Source: Diphasiastrum complanatum
Taxonomy: Eukaryota; Streptophyta; Lycopodiopsida; Lycopodiales; Lycopodiaceae
Assembly (NCBI GenBank): GCA_029204225.1
Contig: CM055092.1
Coordinates: 18,779,222 to 18,843,221, forward strand
Direction of reading: 5' to 3'
DNA length: 64,000 nt
This document shows, piece by piece, positions 1-11,736 of this stretch. A model generated the notes under the pieces. The model was not told the origin of the DNA, made no database searches, and was given only the letters and a program-made list of their open reading frames with translations. The stretch's first letter is position 1, and every line of letters begins with the position of its first letter. The position numbers and the translations under genes are program-made.

Positions 1-74
1 CGCAACTTTGGTTGGGGTCATCGCGAAGTGCTTGCTTGCTCGGGCTGCTGCAGGTTGAGAGGATGGGATCGTAA

Positions 75-77
<3 letters not shown>
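1..77. other. Unassigned edge sequence
   Basis: Short stretch before the first AG microsatellite. I see no coding signal or repeat that I recognise. Confidence 0.3.

Positions 78-131
<54 letters not shown>
78..131. repeat. (AG)n microsatellite, 3' tail of LINE A copy 1
   Basis: Nearly pure AG dinucleotide repeat. It directly abuts the 3' end of the minus-strand LINE at 132 and therefore reads as a (CT)n tail of that element. The same arrangement recurs at 11739-11831, 10580-10605 and 29338-29355. Confidence 0.9.
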
Positions 132-135
<4 letters not shown>

Positions 136-155
136 AGCTTCATTAACGTCTATTA

Positions 156-169
156 ATGCCAAAAGGCAT
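156..169 (-). other. LINE A 3'-terminal stem-loop (copy 1)
   Basis: ATGCC-AAAA-GGCAT forms a five-pair stem with a four-base loop, about 25 bases from the CT tail. The same position in three other copies has a stem of the same shape with different but still pairing bases. It is probably the structure by which the element's RT recognises its own RNA. Confidence 0.55.
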
Positions 170-289
170 ATAAGACCAAATAAGTACATCTCAAGTGTGA
201 TAAATACTAAAAGGAGCATATAAATGTCTCCATATACAAACAACAACTACTAGCTAGAATGATTGGTCTACCAAGACCAGATAAAGTCT

Positions 290-1480
290 CTAATCTCTGA
301 GATATGGTACAATGGGGTGTTGTGTAACAATACAATAATTGTCCGAACTGTAGGATAGCTCATGTCGCCACAGGACCACTACTGAAGAAAGCGAGGATCG
401 AGGAAGATGCCAGTGCTGAAGCAGCAGGTCTACGCACATGAGCTCTAGATCTGTGAAGTCTCTTGGTAGGCCTATCAGGTGATCTAGAGGCAATACGCTG
501 TCAGCGATCGCGGTGAGAAACCCGAGATAAAATATCTGACTCATCCTCTGGTAAAATATCGCCATCAAGGTTTGATTTAGAATGTCTCTGAGAGAAAAAG
601 GAGGTAATCTGGGTCTGTTGGGAGTCATGATATCCGCGCTGGTCTCTCTTACAAATCTCTCTACGGAGCAAGAACATCTCACGCAACATCAATGCTACAC
701 ATCGAAGGTCAACATATGCAATGAGTGAGCGAAGTTTGACTGGAGAATCTAGGAAAAGACAATGATAGCGTCCTCGGATCTCATAATAGACAGGGCATTC
801 TGAATAGAAAATGCTCCTCTGACTCCACCTCCTTCTAATGTACACAACTGGCAAAGTCCACTCATATGAGGGATGCCCTAGAAACGCCCTGTCTCCACAT
901 ATAGCTGATGTGAGGAAACTCGGAACTGACCTAGTGTAAGACGGAGGCAATGTGAAAGTCCGCTATCCAAGCAATGAGGCAAAACTGGGACCCCGACATT
1001 GTCTAGCTCTAGGAAACTAGAGCAATAGAAGTCCGGTTTGATCCCCAAGGGCCCCTGCCATGTAACTCGAGAATATGCACGATAAATAACCCTCTTGATA
1101 TACTGGTGAGAACCCTCTGGTAGATCCGAGATATCAATGCCGGATATACATAAAAGACGAGAAGCCTGCAAGTACCATGATAACTGATGGCCCTGGTGAT
1201 GAAGTTGCTGAGAAGAGAGAAAAGCTATGTATGGATAACGTGAAACTGGAAGACTCACCACTCTCTGGATGTATGTGATCAACCTGAAAATAGCCTCAAC
1301 TTGAAGTAGAATGACGACAAACTCAGCAAGTATAATCTGGTGAGGAATAGATGGCTTGGCCCGGATCATGCGTGCAAGCATACTGATCTATAGACGTGAA
1401 ATACTAGTTCATGAATCCCAATGCACCAAGCCTTCGCTGCATACATAACTGTGGGTGTCACAATGGTGTCAAATAGATTA
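290..1480 (-). pseudogene. LINE A copy 1 C-terminal region with degenerate zinc finger
   Basis: Several overlapping minus-strand frames together align with the intact frame of LINE A copy 2 (8899-10161). Shared blocks include RRIRAKPSIPHQIILAEF (about 1310-1375), SGIDISDLPEGSHQYI (about 1110-1155) and the CPVYYEIRGRYHCLF block. The last corresponds to the CxxC...HxxxxC finger found at the C terminus of many LINE RTs, but the frame is broken. No start codon is assignable because this is the tail of a longer polyprotein. Confidence 0.65.
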
Positions 1481-1697
1481 CACTTACTAGGGGCATCTCG
1501 AATGTGCTTCCTGAAACAAAAAACGCTCAAGGCTAACCAACAAAGCATGACCCTTACGTAGTCTAGCTATGGCGACATGTCTTATATTGAAAGCAGGACC
1601 GGTGAAAGAAGTCCCCAAATAGGTGTAAGAGGATACCACCTCGAGTGGTTGTCTTTCTAGCGTGAACACCTGTCGCTGCATAAAAGTCCTGGAGGTA

Positions 1698-2342
1698 TTA
1701 CAGATCATAACATTGGTTTTCTTGGTATGCACAATCAAACCAAATAAATCTCCAAAAACTTGTAATGTATCCAAGTGGCACTGCAACCCCTCGCCAAATG
1801 CAGAAAGCAAGGCCATCAGCATAAAGCAAAATGGAAATGAGTATATCACCAAGCTTGCAGCCAGTACCACCATCCTGATTGATGGCTCTCTCAAGCTCAT
1901 CAATATACAATCCAAAGAGAGTGGGGGAGAGGGAACAACCTTGCTTCACCCCAATAGTGCTCATAACCCTCTCGGAGAGACCCTCATATGATCTGAAGCA
2001 TCCCCAAACCTGCTCATAGAGTACCATGACATCCAATATGGTATCCGTGGAAAAATCAAGATCTCTAAGCTTCTGGAGAGGCATGTGACGTGAGACAGAG
2101 TCGAACTCTTTCCGGAAATCCACAAAACAACAATGAATCCTCTCATGTCTGGATCTGGCTTCCTCAGCCCGAAGAGTGAACACATGATCAGTGGTGGAAT
2201 GCTGTGTCCTGAAGCCAGCTTGACCCAAACCATGTAGCCTCCGTGTATCTGCTTTACAACTAATCGCTGTTTGAAGGATAGTGCCATAAAGTTTAGCCAC
2301 AATGTCCCCAATCTTAATGGTATGATAGTTATTCGGTTTCAT
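1698..2342 (-). pseudogene. LINE A copy 1 reverse transcriptase domain (broken)
   Basis: Open stretch of 214 codons with non-LTR RT landmarks in order: AGFRTQHSTTDHVFTLR (fingers motif), CFVDFRKEFDSV (motif A with the first catalytic Asp), GVKQGCSLSPTLFGLYIDE (motif B), then LLYADG where functional copies have YADD. The second catalytic Asp of motif C is therefore replaced by Gly, so the enzyme would be inactive even without the later frameshifts. The frame changes near 1860, after which the thumb and C-terminal region continue in another frame (1487-1915: NVMICNTSR, SYTYLGTSFTG). Confidence 0.8.
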
Positions 2343-4819
2343 AGGGTCACCACTCTTATGAATAGGATGGATGATATTAGTACACCATCGAAGGGGAAAT
2401 CCAGAAATGATGGCCTAATCAAGAAGTGAGGCAAAACAGGTGAAAGAATGTCAGAAGCATGAATCAAGAGTTCGGACTCAAGTCCTCAATATCCCGAGCA
2501 TGATGGGTCTTCATCTTATCAATGGCAAGAGAGACCATAGCAGGGGTGAAAAAGGAGAAAGTGGACGGACGAGGAGATATAATAATCGGTTTAGTGGGAA
2601 AGGTATAAAGTGATGTGGCATACTCAGCCCAACAGCTTCAATCTCTCAGCAAAGGAGGTGGAGCATGAGGAATAAACTCACGCCAAAAAGCACTAGATGA
2701 GGAACTATAGAGAAGATCCACAAGGCGTTTCCCTTCAGATATATGCATTTTTTATAACGACAAGTATAGCTATATAGGTGTCTGAGATGACCAAGATGGA
2801 GAGAGGGAAAGATAGTGCAGATTTGATTTGAGAATGGAGTTTTTTGCATAAATCATTATACCAAGACTGCTGAGGATGACGAAGCTTTGGGTATGTGGAT
2901 TTCTTGCGCTGTTTGGAAGGGAAGGCCATAGAGGCGGCCGTATGAAGTGTTGTAGTGAGGAAAGATGCTTGGGAGTGGAGAGGATATGGAAAGTGACGGA
3001 GAATGGAGGAGAGAGCATCTTGGTAACGATGAGTGTAAACATTATTAAAAGTGTAAATAGAGGCGCGTTCTATGTGAGAAGGACTAGGTGGAGAGAGATT
3101 TAACACTGGGCCCAAATTAAATGGAAAGAAAGGAATGGTCAAATAAAGTGGTGGGAGAAACAATGAAGTCAGATAGAAAGGGTATAAGAGATGGTGACCC
3201 ACCAAGAAAAATAATCCACAACCACTATGAGGGTGGCAAGTATAGTCTCTAGAACTCGGCCATCAGGATAAGCCATTAAGAATGGCAAGCTCATGGGCCT
3301 CACCCAATAGAAGAAAATGCTCACCATATGCAAAGACCGGGCCACCAACATCAACAAATATCCTGTCAATTTCCATATCCATAATGTCCAAGGCATGTAT
3401 CCTCAAAGAGTCATCAATGATCATCTGGAACTCTGTCTATCTAGAGCAAGGTTACACCCCGATTCGAACAAGTCGATTCGAACCGGCCGGTTCGAACCGA
3501 TTTTTTGAGGTTCGAACCGGCAGGCTAGGTTCAATCGGAAAACGGTTTGAACTTATTTTTTTCATTCTTCAAAAAACAATAATCTTCTCTGATGTAAAAG
3601 TCATATATTCACTGTACATACTATAGAAACTTAATAGCTAAACAATTTCCTCTAAATTTACAGATGTCAGGATAATCAGATCTCTTGTGACCTGTCGTAT
3701 CAAAACAGAATGACCCAAGTTAAGAGCTTAGAGAACTGCAGTAAGTTGTAACTTGTAACCATATCTTGGGTACAAGGATCTGCTAAGTGCTTGCTAAGGA
3801 GATTGTGGAGTTGGAACTTGACACTTGGAACTTAGGGTTTAGAAATTAGGAGTATAACTGAAATTTGAGCTCAGAGCTGAATCCTGATAATAGTTATTAG
3901 TGGTTGGTGACCACTGACTAGTCTGATACAGTGATATGGATAATGGTAGCTACTAGCTAGGTAGAGTCTACACCGTACTACGTAGGTACTAGGACCGTAG
4001 ATTGTAATTTTGTTTCAAAGTTGAAAGTTGAAGTTCAAACTTATTTGCAAATTGCAATGTCGAGATCGGAGAAAAGAATAAACAAGAAGGTTATGACAAT
4101 GTTTGAGAAAGCCAAAAAAATTTAGGTTAAAAACTTAGATTTATCTGACATCTGTCATCATCATTCATCATTCCACATTGAACATTCTATATGTAACTAC
4201 TAACTACTAACATAATACATTAAATTCCAAAATCAAAATTGTAAAACTTTAAAGTTTAAACCATTAGTAATTGCTGAATCCTGATATTACTAATTAGATA
4301 ATCGACTAACAGACTACAGTTAACTTCAGGAATCAGAAACTTCAAACTAGAATCCATAATTTATCATGATTCATAACATAATAGTAAATACATATGCCAG
4401 GTGCCTCATGAGTCCGGTCACCAATGTAATGCCACATGCGACATGTCTGATGATAAATCATGATGTGTACACTGTAAACAGCTCAAGAGTCAATGGTCAT
4501 CTAGTGACATTTACAGACTACAAAGCTGCGAAATCCTCATCGGAGGCAAAGGTATGATGCCCCTCATCCTCATCCCCGCCCTCCTTGGACTCCTCATATA
4601 CATACTCCTCCTTCTGAGGACTCTAACCCTGACGATGCCTCAGATTCAGACTCGTCCTCGTCGTCAGGGCTGTGAGCAGGGGAGCTGCTACTCTCTCCTG
4701 CCCTCCTCCTGCGCTCTGATCGACTGCACAGTGCACACAAGGAGGGACAAACGTATTAAATTACAATAATTAGTTCGAACTTCGAAAATTTAATTCAAGA
4801 CCCTAGACAATCCTAATTT

Positions 4820-7800
4820 CTCACCTGCATTTTGCATGGCCTCCTCATGGAGGAATGCGTACACGTCCTCTGACTGGTCTCTTGGTGGCAACTCTGGAAC
4901 CTTTGCCACATCGATTAGATCGGGATTAACCTACGCACATGTCACAATGCACATTGAAATCAAGACAAAATTTGGAGGGCCGACAAAAGTTAAAATTCAG
5001 CTACAGTCTACTATGATCTATTTAGTATCTACTTAGTACTAATTGGGTCCTGGGATGATGGATCACATGTTAGAATTTAGAAATTATAATTTATGGCATA
5101 CAAGTTACCTGGATAGGCTTTGCGGTGGTCTGGAGTCTACCCAAAAATCTCAGGTTGGCGTGTACGTACACCAACCTCTCCAACCGTGCAGATGAGAGTC
5201 GATTCCTCTTCTTCGTGTGAATCAAGGAATGGACACTCCAGTTTCTCTCACAAGCGACTGCAATGCAGTCCTGTGAGAGAATTCTGATGGCAAGGTGATG
5301 CAATTTGGGGACATCAACCCCAAGCTTCGACCACCATGACATGGGACGTAGCTGGCCTGAATCACAGTTCAAGGGGCAATTAGTACTAGCAAGTTGCAAC
5401 CAAGTTCCAACAAGCTACAATATGATTGACTAATTGTGCAGTAAAATGTGAAGTCTAAATTGTAATGGACCATGGTTAGTTTATTACCCTCTCTCAAAAG
5501 CGCCGGGCCAATGGCGAACTCCAAGATCTCCTGACTGAAAATCTGGAGCTCATCCAGCAGGTTATCCTGCTCGCGTACATCAGGATAAACTCGGGAGATA
5601 TAGGCATTCCAGCCATCCCTGAGCTCCCTATCTATGTACTGCTCCTCATTCCTCCAAAGTGGATGGAGTATGTGGGCCATGGCATGCAGGGGCTTATGAA
5701 ACCACTCCCACCTGCTCAACCAAAGGATTCGGACCTCCGCAAGCCTGCAAGAATCAAGATTGAAGACACATTAATAATTATACTATATAGTACATAGTAC
5801 ATAGTACATACTACATTTGAAATTTGAATCTTGATATACCTCTCTGGGCTAATGGTCGTGCAAAGGCTCAATTGCTCGCCCAGCCTGTCCATGAACTCGT
5901 ACAAGAGGCCCAATTTGCAGCCCTCTCGATTTGTAAGGCGCAGGACAGTGTAGATAGGCTGTAGGCCCTCATCTCAAAATGGTGAATACATAACGGTCCG
6001 CTCGAATCTCTTACTCTTGGGCTCTTGTGATGGCCCCCACTGCGCCCAGTCAATGGCAACAACCATCTACCTCAAGCCCTGATGAACTTTCAGCAGTCGT
6101 TCCAGGACCAGGAACATAAATGCAAACCTGCACAGGTCACAAGTGACAAGTTATAACTTCTGACAACACAATACATGGCACATCCATGAAATATGATGCA
6201 TTGCATTGAACATTCAAGAGTAGGGCCTAGGTAGTTACTAGTAGGTACATAGTACATACTACAATGAACATTGAACATTCAGTGCTGAGTGCTTGCAAAT
6301 TTTACAAACTACAATAGCCACTAAGTTACTTAGTTACTAGTAACTACTAACTAAACAGTAAATACTTACCAACAGAAGCGCATTCAAATTTGAGTTGCAA
6401 CTTGCAACTTGCATACGTGGTGGGGACAGGTCTCAAGACATCCAAGGTGGAGTGTCTCCTGAACATGGCCAAGACCCTGGGTTTCTTGGTGACGAATTTC
6501 ACCAAGAACCGTGCGGTACGCACCACCTCCGCAATCCAGGGAATCTTGGCCACATCCTCAACCAACAAGTCCAGGCAGTGTGCAGCACAAGGTGTCCAAA
6601 AGATGTGGGGGTAGGTCTCATTAACGAGCCTACCCATGGAGACGCAGTTTGACGCATTCTATGACCACCTGCACAACCATACAATGCAATGTGCATGACT
6701 TTGGAATTCCGAATTCAAGTGCTTAGTGAACCATAATCCATTGTTAATCAATCGCCATTAAACAATGAACATTCAACAATAACATTTACAAATTACCATT
6801 TAACATTATAGTAAATTGTAATAAGTGTAATATATATACCTGTACAACGTGCTGTGGTCCGACCTCCTCAATGGCAGCTCAAATGTGTGAGAACATGTAC
6901 TCGCCCGTGATTGCCTCCCCAGAGGTGTCGATGGATCTGAGAAACATCGTCCCCATGCACGAAGACACCAGGATATTCAATATGTGGTGCCTCCTCGTAT
7001 CGCTCCAACCATCAGATATGATGGTGCAACCATACCTAGTTGAAAGTTCACAGGTGACAAGTCATCACATTGCAGTGTTGCACAAGTGACAAGACAAGAT
7101 GGTAGATCCGAGATCGTAATTCAAATTTCATGGCAAATTTTAATGATGAATGATCATTTGAAAATTGACAAATTACAATCATGATTCATAATTAAACATA
7201 AATAGCTAGCTGCAATTAACAAGTAATAAGTATGCATTGTGCAATGCCACCACAATGTATGAAAACTTAATGTACAAATTACAATGTACATACTACATAT
7301 CAATGATCAATCATCATAGAGTCTTTAAAGTTTACAGTGCATAAATTTAAAAGGATAGTAGTACGTACTGGGCCCATGCCTTCCTGAGAGGCTCTAGCTT
7401 CTGGTCAACAGAAGCCCGCTCATCAAGAAGTCCCTTCGTCCTGAGGTGCTCACAAGATGGCCTTGGCCACACCTGCCCAATCACACTCACTGCACTCATC
7501 GCCCTCCTCCATGCCGGGGTCCTAGCCATATGAAATGGCAGATCGCAGGTGTAGAACAACTGTCGACGAACGACAACCTCTGCCTCTGCCATGGCTCTGG
7601 GAGCGAAGGTGGACACATAGTACTCCCTACCCCCCAGCTGTGTAGTGTGGCCCCGTCTACCTTTCCCTCTCTTAGGTGGATGATTGGTGCCGGTATGGTC
7701 ACGACTGGAGGTGGTGTCAAGGATCCGGCACCAGAAAGCGGGTCAGGTCGTGTACTAGGCCCTGCCTCATCTGCAACTCTGTCCTCTGAGCCATGGGAAG

Positions 7801-8275
7801 CGAGGGGTGAGCGGATGGCAACTGGAGGGCGTGATGTGGTGGCCTCTGGCTGTGTCGCCGCCACTGCATCTCGATCTGCCAAAAAAGACAAACAATACAA
7901 TTTATAAATTAGAATTTAGATGATCTCAGATCAATGATCGTTGAACATGAAACTTCAAACTTGATGTGAGTTAAAACTTGATCAATGTGAAATTTGAATG
8001 TTTGAACTTTGAAGTGTAAGAGTTGAATGTTTACCTCTCTGTCTGGGCCCCATCCTCGAAGGGCCAACCTCCTCCGATGCAACAGGAGTGAGTAGCGTGT
8101 CAGGAGCATGCATGCAAGGGGCAATCTCGTACCCCCTCAAACGTAACAAATGTGCCCTGATGCGTGAGGGCCAGTGTAAGACTGGTAACAGTATCTGCAA
8201 GTCCATCTCTTTGTGCCCGATGTGCCATAGGCCGCAACGATGGTGACGTGATCCCACAAGGGATCCCTATCCCTC
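4820..8275 (-). pseudogene. hAT transposase (BED finger, DUF659 and hAT dimerisation domains), exon remnants
   Basis: Minus-strand exon-like blocks in order. BED-type zinc finger at about 8270-8060 (WTCRYC then, after a frameshift, SRIRAHLLRLRGYEIAPC). Serine/proline-rich linker at 7900-7496. AEVVVRRQLFYTCDLPFHMA...KAWAQ at 7616-7347. A DUF659-type core at about 7050-6840 (RYGCTIISDGWSDTRRHHI). YPHIFWTPCAAHCLDLLVED at 6637-6400. A block with WEWFHKPLHAMAHILHPLW at 5719-5490. The C-terminal hAT dimerisation domain at 5399-5100 (WWSKLGVDVPKLHHLAIRIL, CERNWSVHSLIHTKKRNRL). A short exon at about 4930-4820 (PDLIDVAKVPELPPRDQSED). An acidic/serine tail may follow at 4740-4600. In-frame stops and the frameshift in the BED finger make it non-functional. 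Plant hAT transposases of this class cut and paste DNA in the nucleus and leave 8-bp duplications. Confidence 0.8.
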
Positions 8276-8291
8276 GGCATGGTCACTTGTG

Positions 8292-8295
<4 letters not shown>

Positions 8296-8349
<54 letters not shown>
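8296..8349. repeat. (CT)n microsatellite inside hAT
   Basis: Pure CT repeat in the 5' non-coding part of the hAT element, followed by three tandem AAATTCT units near 8380-8402. It is not adjacent to a recognised LINE 3' end. Confidence 0.9.
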
Positions 8350-8351
<2 letters not shown>

Positions 8352-8504
8352 AGTCTCTAATATCTATGTAGTATACCCTAAATTCTAAATTCTAAATTCT
8401 AATCTAGTTTCTAAGTTCTAACCCTAACCACTAAGTTCTAACTACCCAGGTCCCACACCCCTCTCACAATGCCCAAGCCCCACACTAAACCCCATCAAGA
8501 TTCA

Positions 8505-8644
8505 AGTTTCAACACACACACGTCACACTGTACACACACACACACGTGACACAATCACTCAAGTCTCACACACACTGTGACACACACAAACACACGCACA
8601 CAGTCACACACATACACAATCTCTCACACACACTAACACACAAT

Positions 8645-8682
<38 letters not shown>

Positions 8683-8877
8683 CTCAACTTTCAAGACACA
8701 CACACACACACACTCACACACACACAATCACTCACACACACAAAATCTCAAGACACACACACACACAATATCACACAATCACTCACACACACACACACAC
8801 ACTATCTCACACACCCTCTCTCTCACAAATAACACACACAATGCACATTACAATTTCAATGCACACACACATGTCAC
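8505..8877. repeat. (AC)n-rich low-complexity tract
   Basis: About 370 bases of imperfect AC/CACACA repeats with short CT runs, in the hAT 5' region. The long frame through it (His/Thr repeats) is a compositional artefact. LINE A copy 2 begins right where this tract ends. Confidence 0.9.
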
Positions 8878-8898
8878 TCTCTCTCTATCTCTCTCATT

Positions 8899-10161
8899 AT
8901 TGCTATTCTCCTTTATGCTGATGATGTGGTTTTGCTTTCACGGACGAGAGAGGGTTTGCAGCGACACTTAGATGCTCTTTTTTCTTTCTGCACATGGTGG
9001 GGTTTGTCGGTGAATGTGACCAAGACTAAGGTTATGGTGTTCAACACCTCTAGGTCTTTCATGATGCGGCAGGAGCTTCTATGGGATGGTCATCCCCTAG
9101 AGGTTGTTGATTCCTATACATGTCTAGGAGTACGATTCTCGGGGCCTACGTTCAGCATGAGACACGCAGCTATTTCCCGGGTACGGAAGGGCTATGCCTC
9201 ACTGGTAGATTTGGAGAGACTATGTTTCAGCTCACACATCAGAGTTGCGATTAGTAAGTGTCGGCTCTTTGACACTATGGTTGTGCCCTCAGCTATGTAT
9301 GCTTCCGAGACATGGAGTACTGGTCTGACAGCTACTGATTGGACATATATCTCCCGGCTCCAGATTCGTTTGCTCTCGCGGAGGATACGGGCTAAGCCCT
9401 CAGTACCACACCAGATTATCTTGGCGGAGTTCGCGGTCCCCCCCATTCAGATTGAGGCCTTATTCCATATTGTGACATTCATACAGAGGTTAGAGGATCT
9501 TCAGGACGGGGGTACACATTATGTAGTTGCAGCTTTATCTTCATCCCGACGCCTACACTCAGAGGGACACCTTTTCTCATGGTACTCCCAGGCTTGCCGT
9601 CTCCTCTCCACATTGCGTATCCAGATCAGTGATCTACCTGCGGGCACCCACCAGTACATCAGAGGCCTCCTTTACAAATCATATCTTCATATCACTTGGC
9701 AGGGTCCATTGGGGACCAAGAGTGAGTTTTATCGTACACACTTTCTATCTCTTGATCTGGTGGCTGCCCCATAGTATCTGGTTACTTGCTGAGGAGTATA
9801 TCACATAGTCTGCGGATAGCGATGGGTCAGTTTCGGGTTTCTTCACATCAGCTGGCTATTGAGACTGGCAGATACAGTGGCACCCCACGAGAGGACCGGC
9901 TTTGTAGCATGTGTGTTATGCATGAGACTGAGGACGAGTCACATTTCCTCTTCAGATGTCCAGCCTACTATGAGATACGGGGGCGGTACTACTGCTTGTT
10001 CAGAGAGCACCCAATTACACTTTCTACCTTGATATCTTATGAGGACCCTAGATGTGTCGCACTGATGATCCGAGAGATGTCAGACCTGAGGAGGAGGAGA
10101 CTAGATGGTACACATTCCCTGACACAGCTGAGCATTGATGAGTGCATATCCCGTCGGAGAT
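8899..10161 (+). pseudogene. LINE A copy 2 RT motif C, thumb and C-terminal zinc finger (frameshifted)
   Basis: The frame from 8899 to 9772 holds ILLYADDVVLLS (intact motif C), TKTKVMVFNTSRSFM, then a 200-residue C-terminal region containing MYASETWSTG and RRIRAKPSVPHQIILAEF. It stops at 9772. The homologous protein continues in another frame from 9786 (LRIAMGQFRVSSHQLAIETG) to 10161. That part has the terminal finger CSMC...HFLFRCP, a CxxC...HxxxxC arrangement typical of zf-RVT ends, and AYYEIRGRYYCLF. A single frameshift near 9775 thus splits an otherwise good reading frame. No start codon exists because of the 5' truncation. Confidence 0.8.
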
Positions 10162-10545
10162 AGAGATCCGAGGTACCCATAGGTTGCGACTCAGATGGAG
10201 AGGCCGAGATTCCCGACTCCTTAGTACACCGGCATCAAAGACCATGTCGATGGCCAGAGAGACAGTCAGTTATTAGATCACAGCCCAGAGCGCCACGGCA
10301 GCAGAGACGACACCGACGGCCTATCCGGCAACAGAGGTCCAGGGCACATCTAATCACACCTTCACAGCATACCATCCACCATTTCTTTCATGCTGATGGG
10401 CATCGTGATATATGATTCCAGGCTATTGGATCCGGACTGGGCCAGCTGTCTTTATGCATTGTATTTGCAGTTATTTAGTTTTATAGATGATTGAGCTTTA
10501 AGCTCCTATGTGCACCCTTGACATGTACCTTTTCTTAGTCCTATG

Positions 10546-10557
10546 TACCTTAGGGTA
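10546..10557 (+). other. LINE A 3'-terminal stem-loop (copy 2)
   Basis: TACC-TTAG-GGTA, a four-pair stem in the 3' UTR about 25 bases before the TTTC/CT tail. It lies at the same place as the ATGCC/GGCAT stems of copies 1 and 3, but with a different paired sequence. Confidence 0.45.
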
Positions 10558-10721
10558 TTCAAGGACATTAATAAAATCTTTCTTTCTTTCCCTCTCTCTC
10601 TCTCTGGCACGAAACAGAGGCATTTTCGGGCTTTTTGGCAACAGTCGGTTCTAACAATTCGAACCGTTCGAATCGGGCCCATTCGATTCAGTGGTTCGAA
10701 CCACGGTTCGATGCAACCTTG

Positions 10722-11104
10722 CGTTGGAGCATGGGCTAGAAATATACAACCACGCTCAGAACAAAGAAGGATATCTGAAAAGAGATCAGCATGTGGGGGT
10801 GGGCCTGTACTATCAGCAAAAGTAGAAGTCTCCGGAGGAAAATGGCAAGCTCCAAATACAAATCCCTGTCAAGCCCAATACTTCGACCAAGAAGTCGAAG
10901 CCATAGATAGCATGCATTCTCATCCTGTCGAACCAGATCAATGATAGGCTGTAATGAGTCCCTATATAAGCATGCCACCCCACCAGAACCTCTACCTCCC
11001 ACAGATCTAGTCTCAAATCGAAAAACGGAAACCCATCTGAATTCCTGAAACTCCGGTAGGCCCCTAAACTGGCTCTCATGAGTCTTTGTGAAAAGGAAGA
11101 TATC
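10722..11104 (-). mobile_element. LINE A copy 1, 5' part (endonuclease N-terminal half)
   Basis: Minus-strand sequence for the start of an APE-like endonuclease: DIFLFTKTHESQFRGLPEF (with the THE motif, cf. [14 protein letters not shown] in copy 4), then [18 protein letters not shown], then the PPPHADLF...GCIFL region. It breaks at the hAT terminus (10721) and resumes at 3446 with TEFQMIIDDSLRIH, which aligns to the same domain of copy 4. Frames are disturbed after about 10860. Confidence 0.7.
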
Positions 11105-11736
11105 CCCCTGTGATATGAAATGCGGGTCATATCGACGTGCATGGGCAACACAAAGGTATAAGGAGCGACACTCATCATCAAACCAAGGAGGTCGAATGGG
11201 ATGAGAGGAGTTGGAAGGACGTCGATAGGATTTTGAAGGGAAGGACAATGAAGCAGCCGTATGAAGTGATGTGGTGAGAAAGTCAGCTTGTTTTCCAATG
11301 GGCTATGATGGGGAAGGTGGCTTAGTAAGGAAATAAGGGCCTCTTGGCATTTCTGGATATATGTGTGTGAAAATATATCTAGGTGCTCGTAACTCACATA
11401 TCATCACAATCAATGGCCTGTATACGTAATTGATCAGCAACATCATGAAAGTCAACCTGTCGCGCCGCGGTTCTGACGTTAAAGTCGGTAGTGAGAAGAA
11501 CATACCCTCGATTAACAACCCTAAGAATATCTGCAGAAGATCAGCATATGGAGAACCAATTGCCTCCACAAAGGAAGAGGAATCTGGGGGGAAGTAGCAA
11601 GCTACAATGAAGAGATCCATGTCCAAGACAATGTCACGTCTTGAAAGGCAAACTCAGATATAACGTGCATGTTCATCATGTATGATGAACTCCATAATGG
11701 GATGTAATGTCTCCCAATATAAGCATGCAACTCCAC

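Larger units (their letters stand above)
132..3446 (-). mobile_element. LINE A copy 1, 3' part (RT to 3' end)
   Basis: Minus-strand non-LTR retrotransposon, decayed. Going 5' to 3' of the element it holds: the second half of the APE-type endonuclease (about 3205-3446), a linker (2650-3200), the reverse transcriptase (1698-2342), a C-terminal region (about 900-1700), a zinc-finger-like end with the CPVYYEIRGRY motif (about 745-800), then a 3' UTR ending in a small hairpin (156-169) and a CT tail. Frames are broken many times. Its 5' part continues at 10722-11104; the hAT element at 3447-10721 interrupts it inside the endonuclease domain. It is part of the plant-type LINE family repeated four more times in this window. 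Confidence 0.8.
8895..10605 (+). mobile_element. LINE A copy 2, 5'-truncated, nested in the hAT
   Basis: Plus-strand LINE truncated within the RT, starting at the residues just before YADD, directly after a CT/AC microsatellite. It runs through the C-terminal domain to a 3' UTR with a TACC-TTAG-GGTA stem-loop (10546-10557). It ends in ATTAATAAAATCTTTCTTTC followed by (CT)n up to 10605, with no poly(A). It is the best preserved C-terminal half of the family in the window. Confidence 0.85.
3447..10721 (-). mobile_element. hAT-superfamily DNA transposon interrupting LINE A
   Basis: Both ends share CAAGGTT as an inverted terminal motif (CAAGGTTACACC at 3447; GATGCAACCTTG ending at 10721). Inside each end is a block of GGTTCGAACC-type palindromes (3463-3545 and 10645-10715). 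LINE A coding sequence stops at one end and resumes at the other, which defines the insertion. The 8-bp target duplication is not clean (about 4-5 of 8 bases match). The interior encodes a decayed minus-strand hAT transposase (4820-8275). A separate plus-strand LINE A copy (8895-10605) sits in its 5' region, so the hAT alone is about 5.5 kb. AT-rich non-coding spacers full of ACTTACAAATT-like words separate the exons. Confidence 0.75.

Noticed and set aside
8546-8971. 141-codon frame rich in His and Thr
   Set aside because: It is the translation of an AC microsatellite; only the last residues belong to LINE A copy 2.
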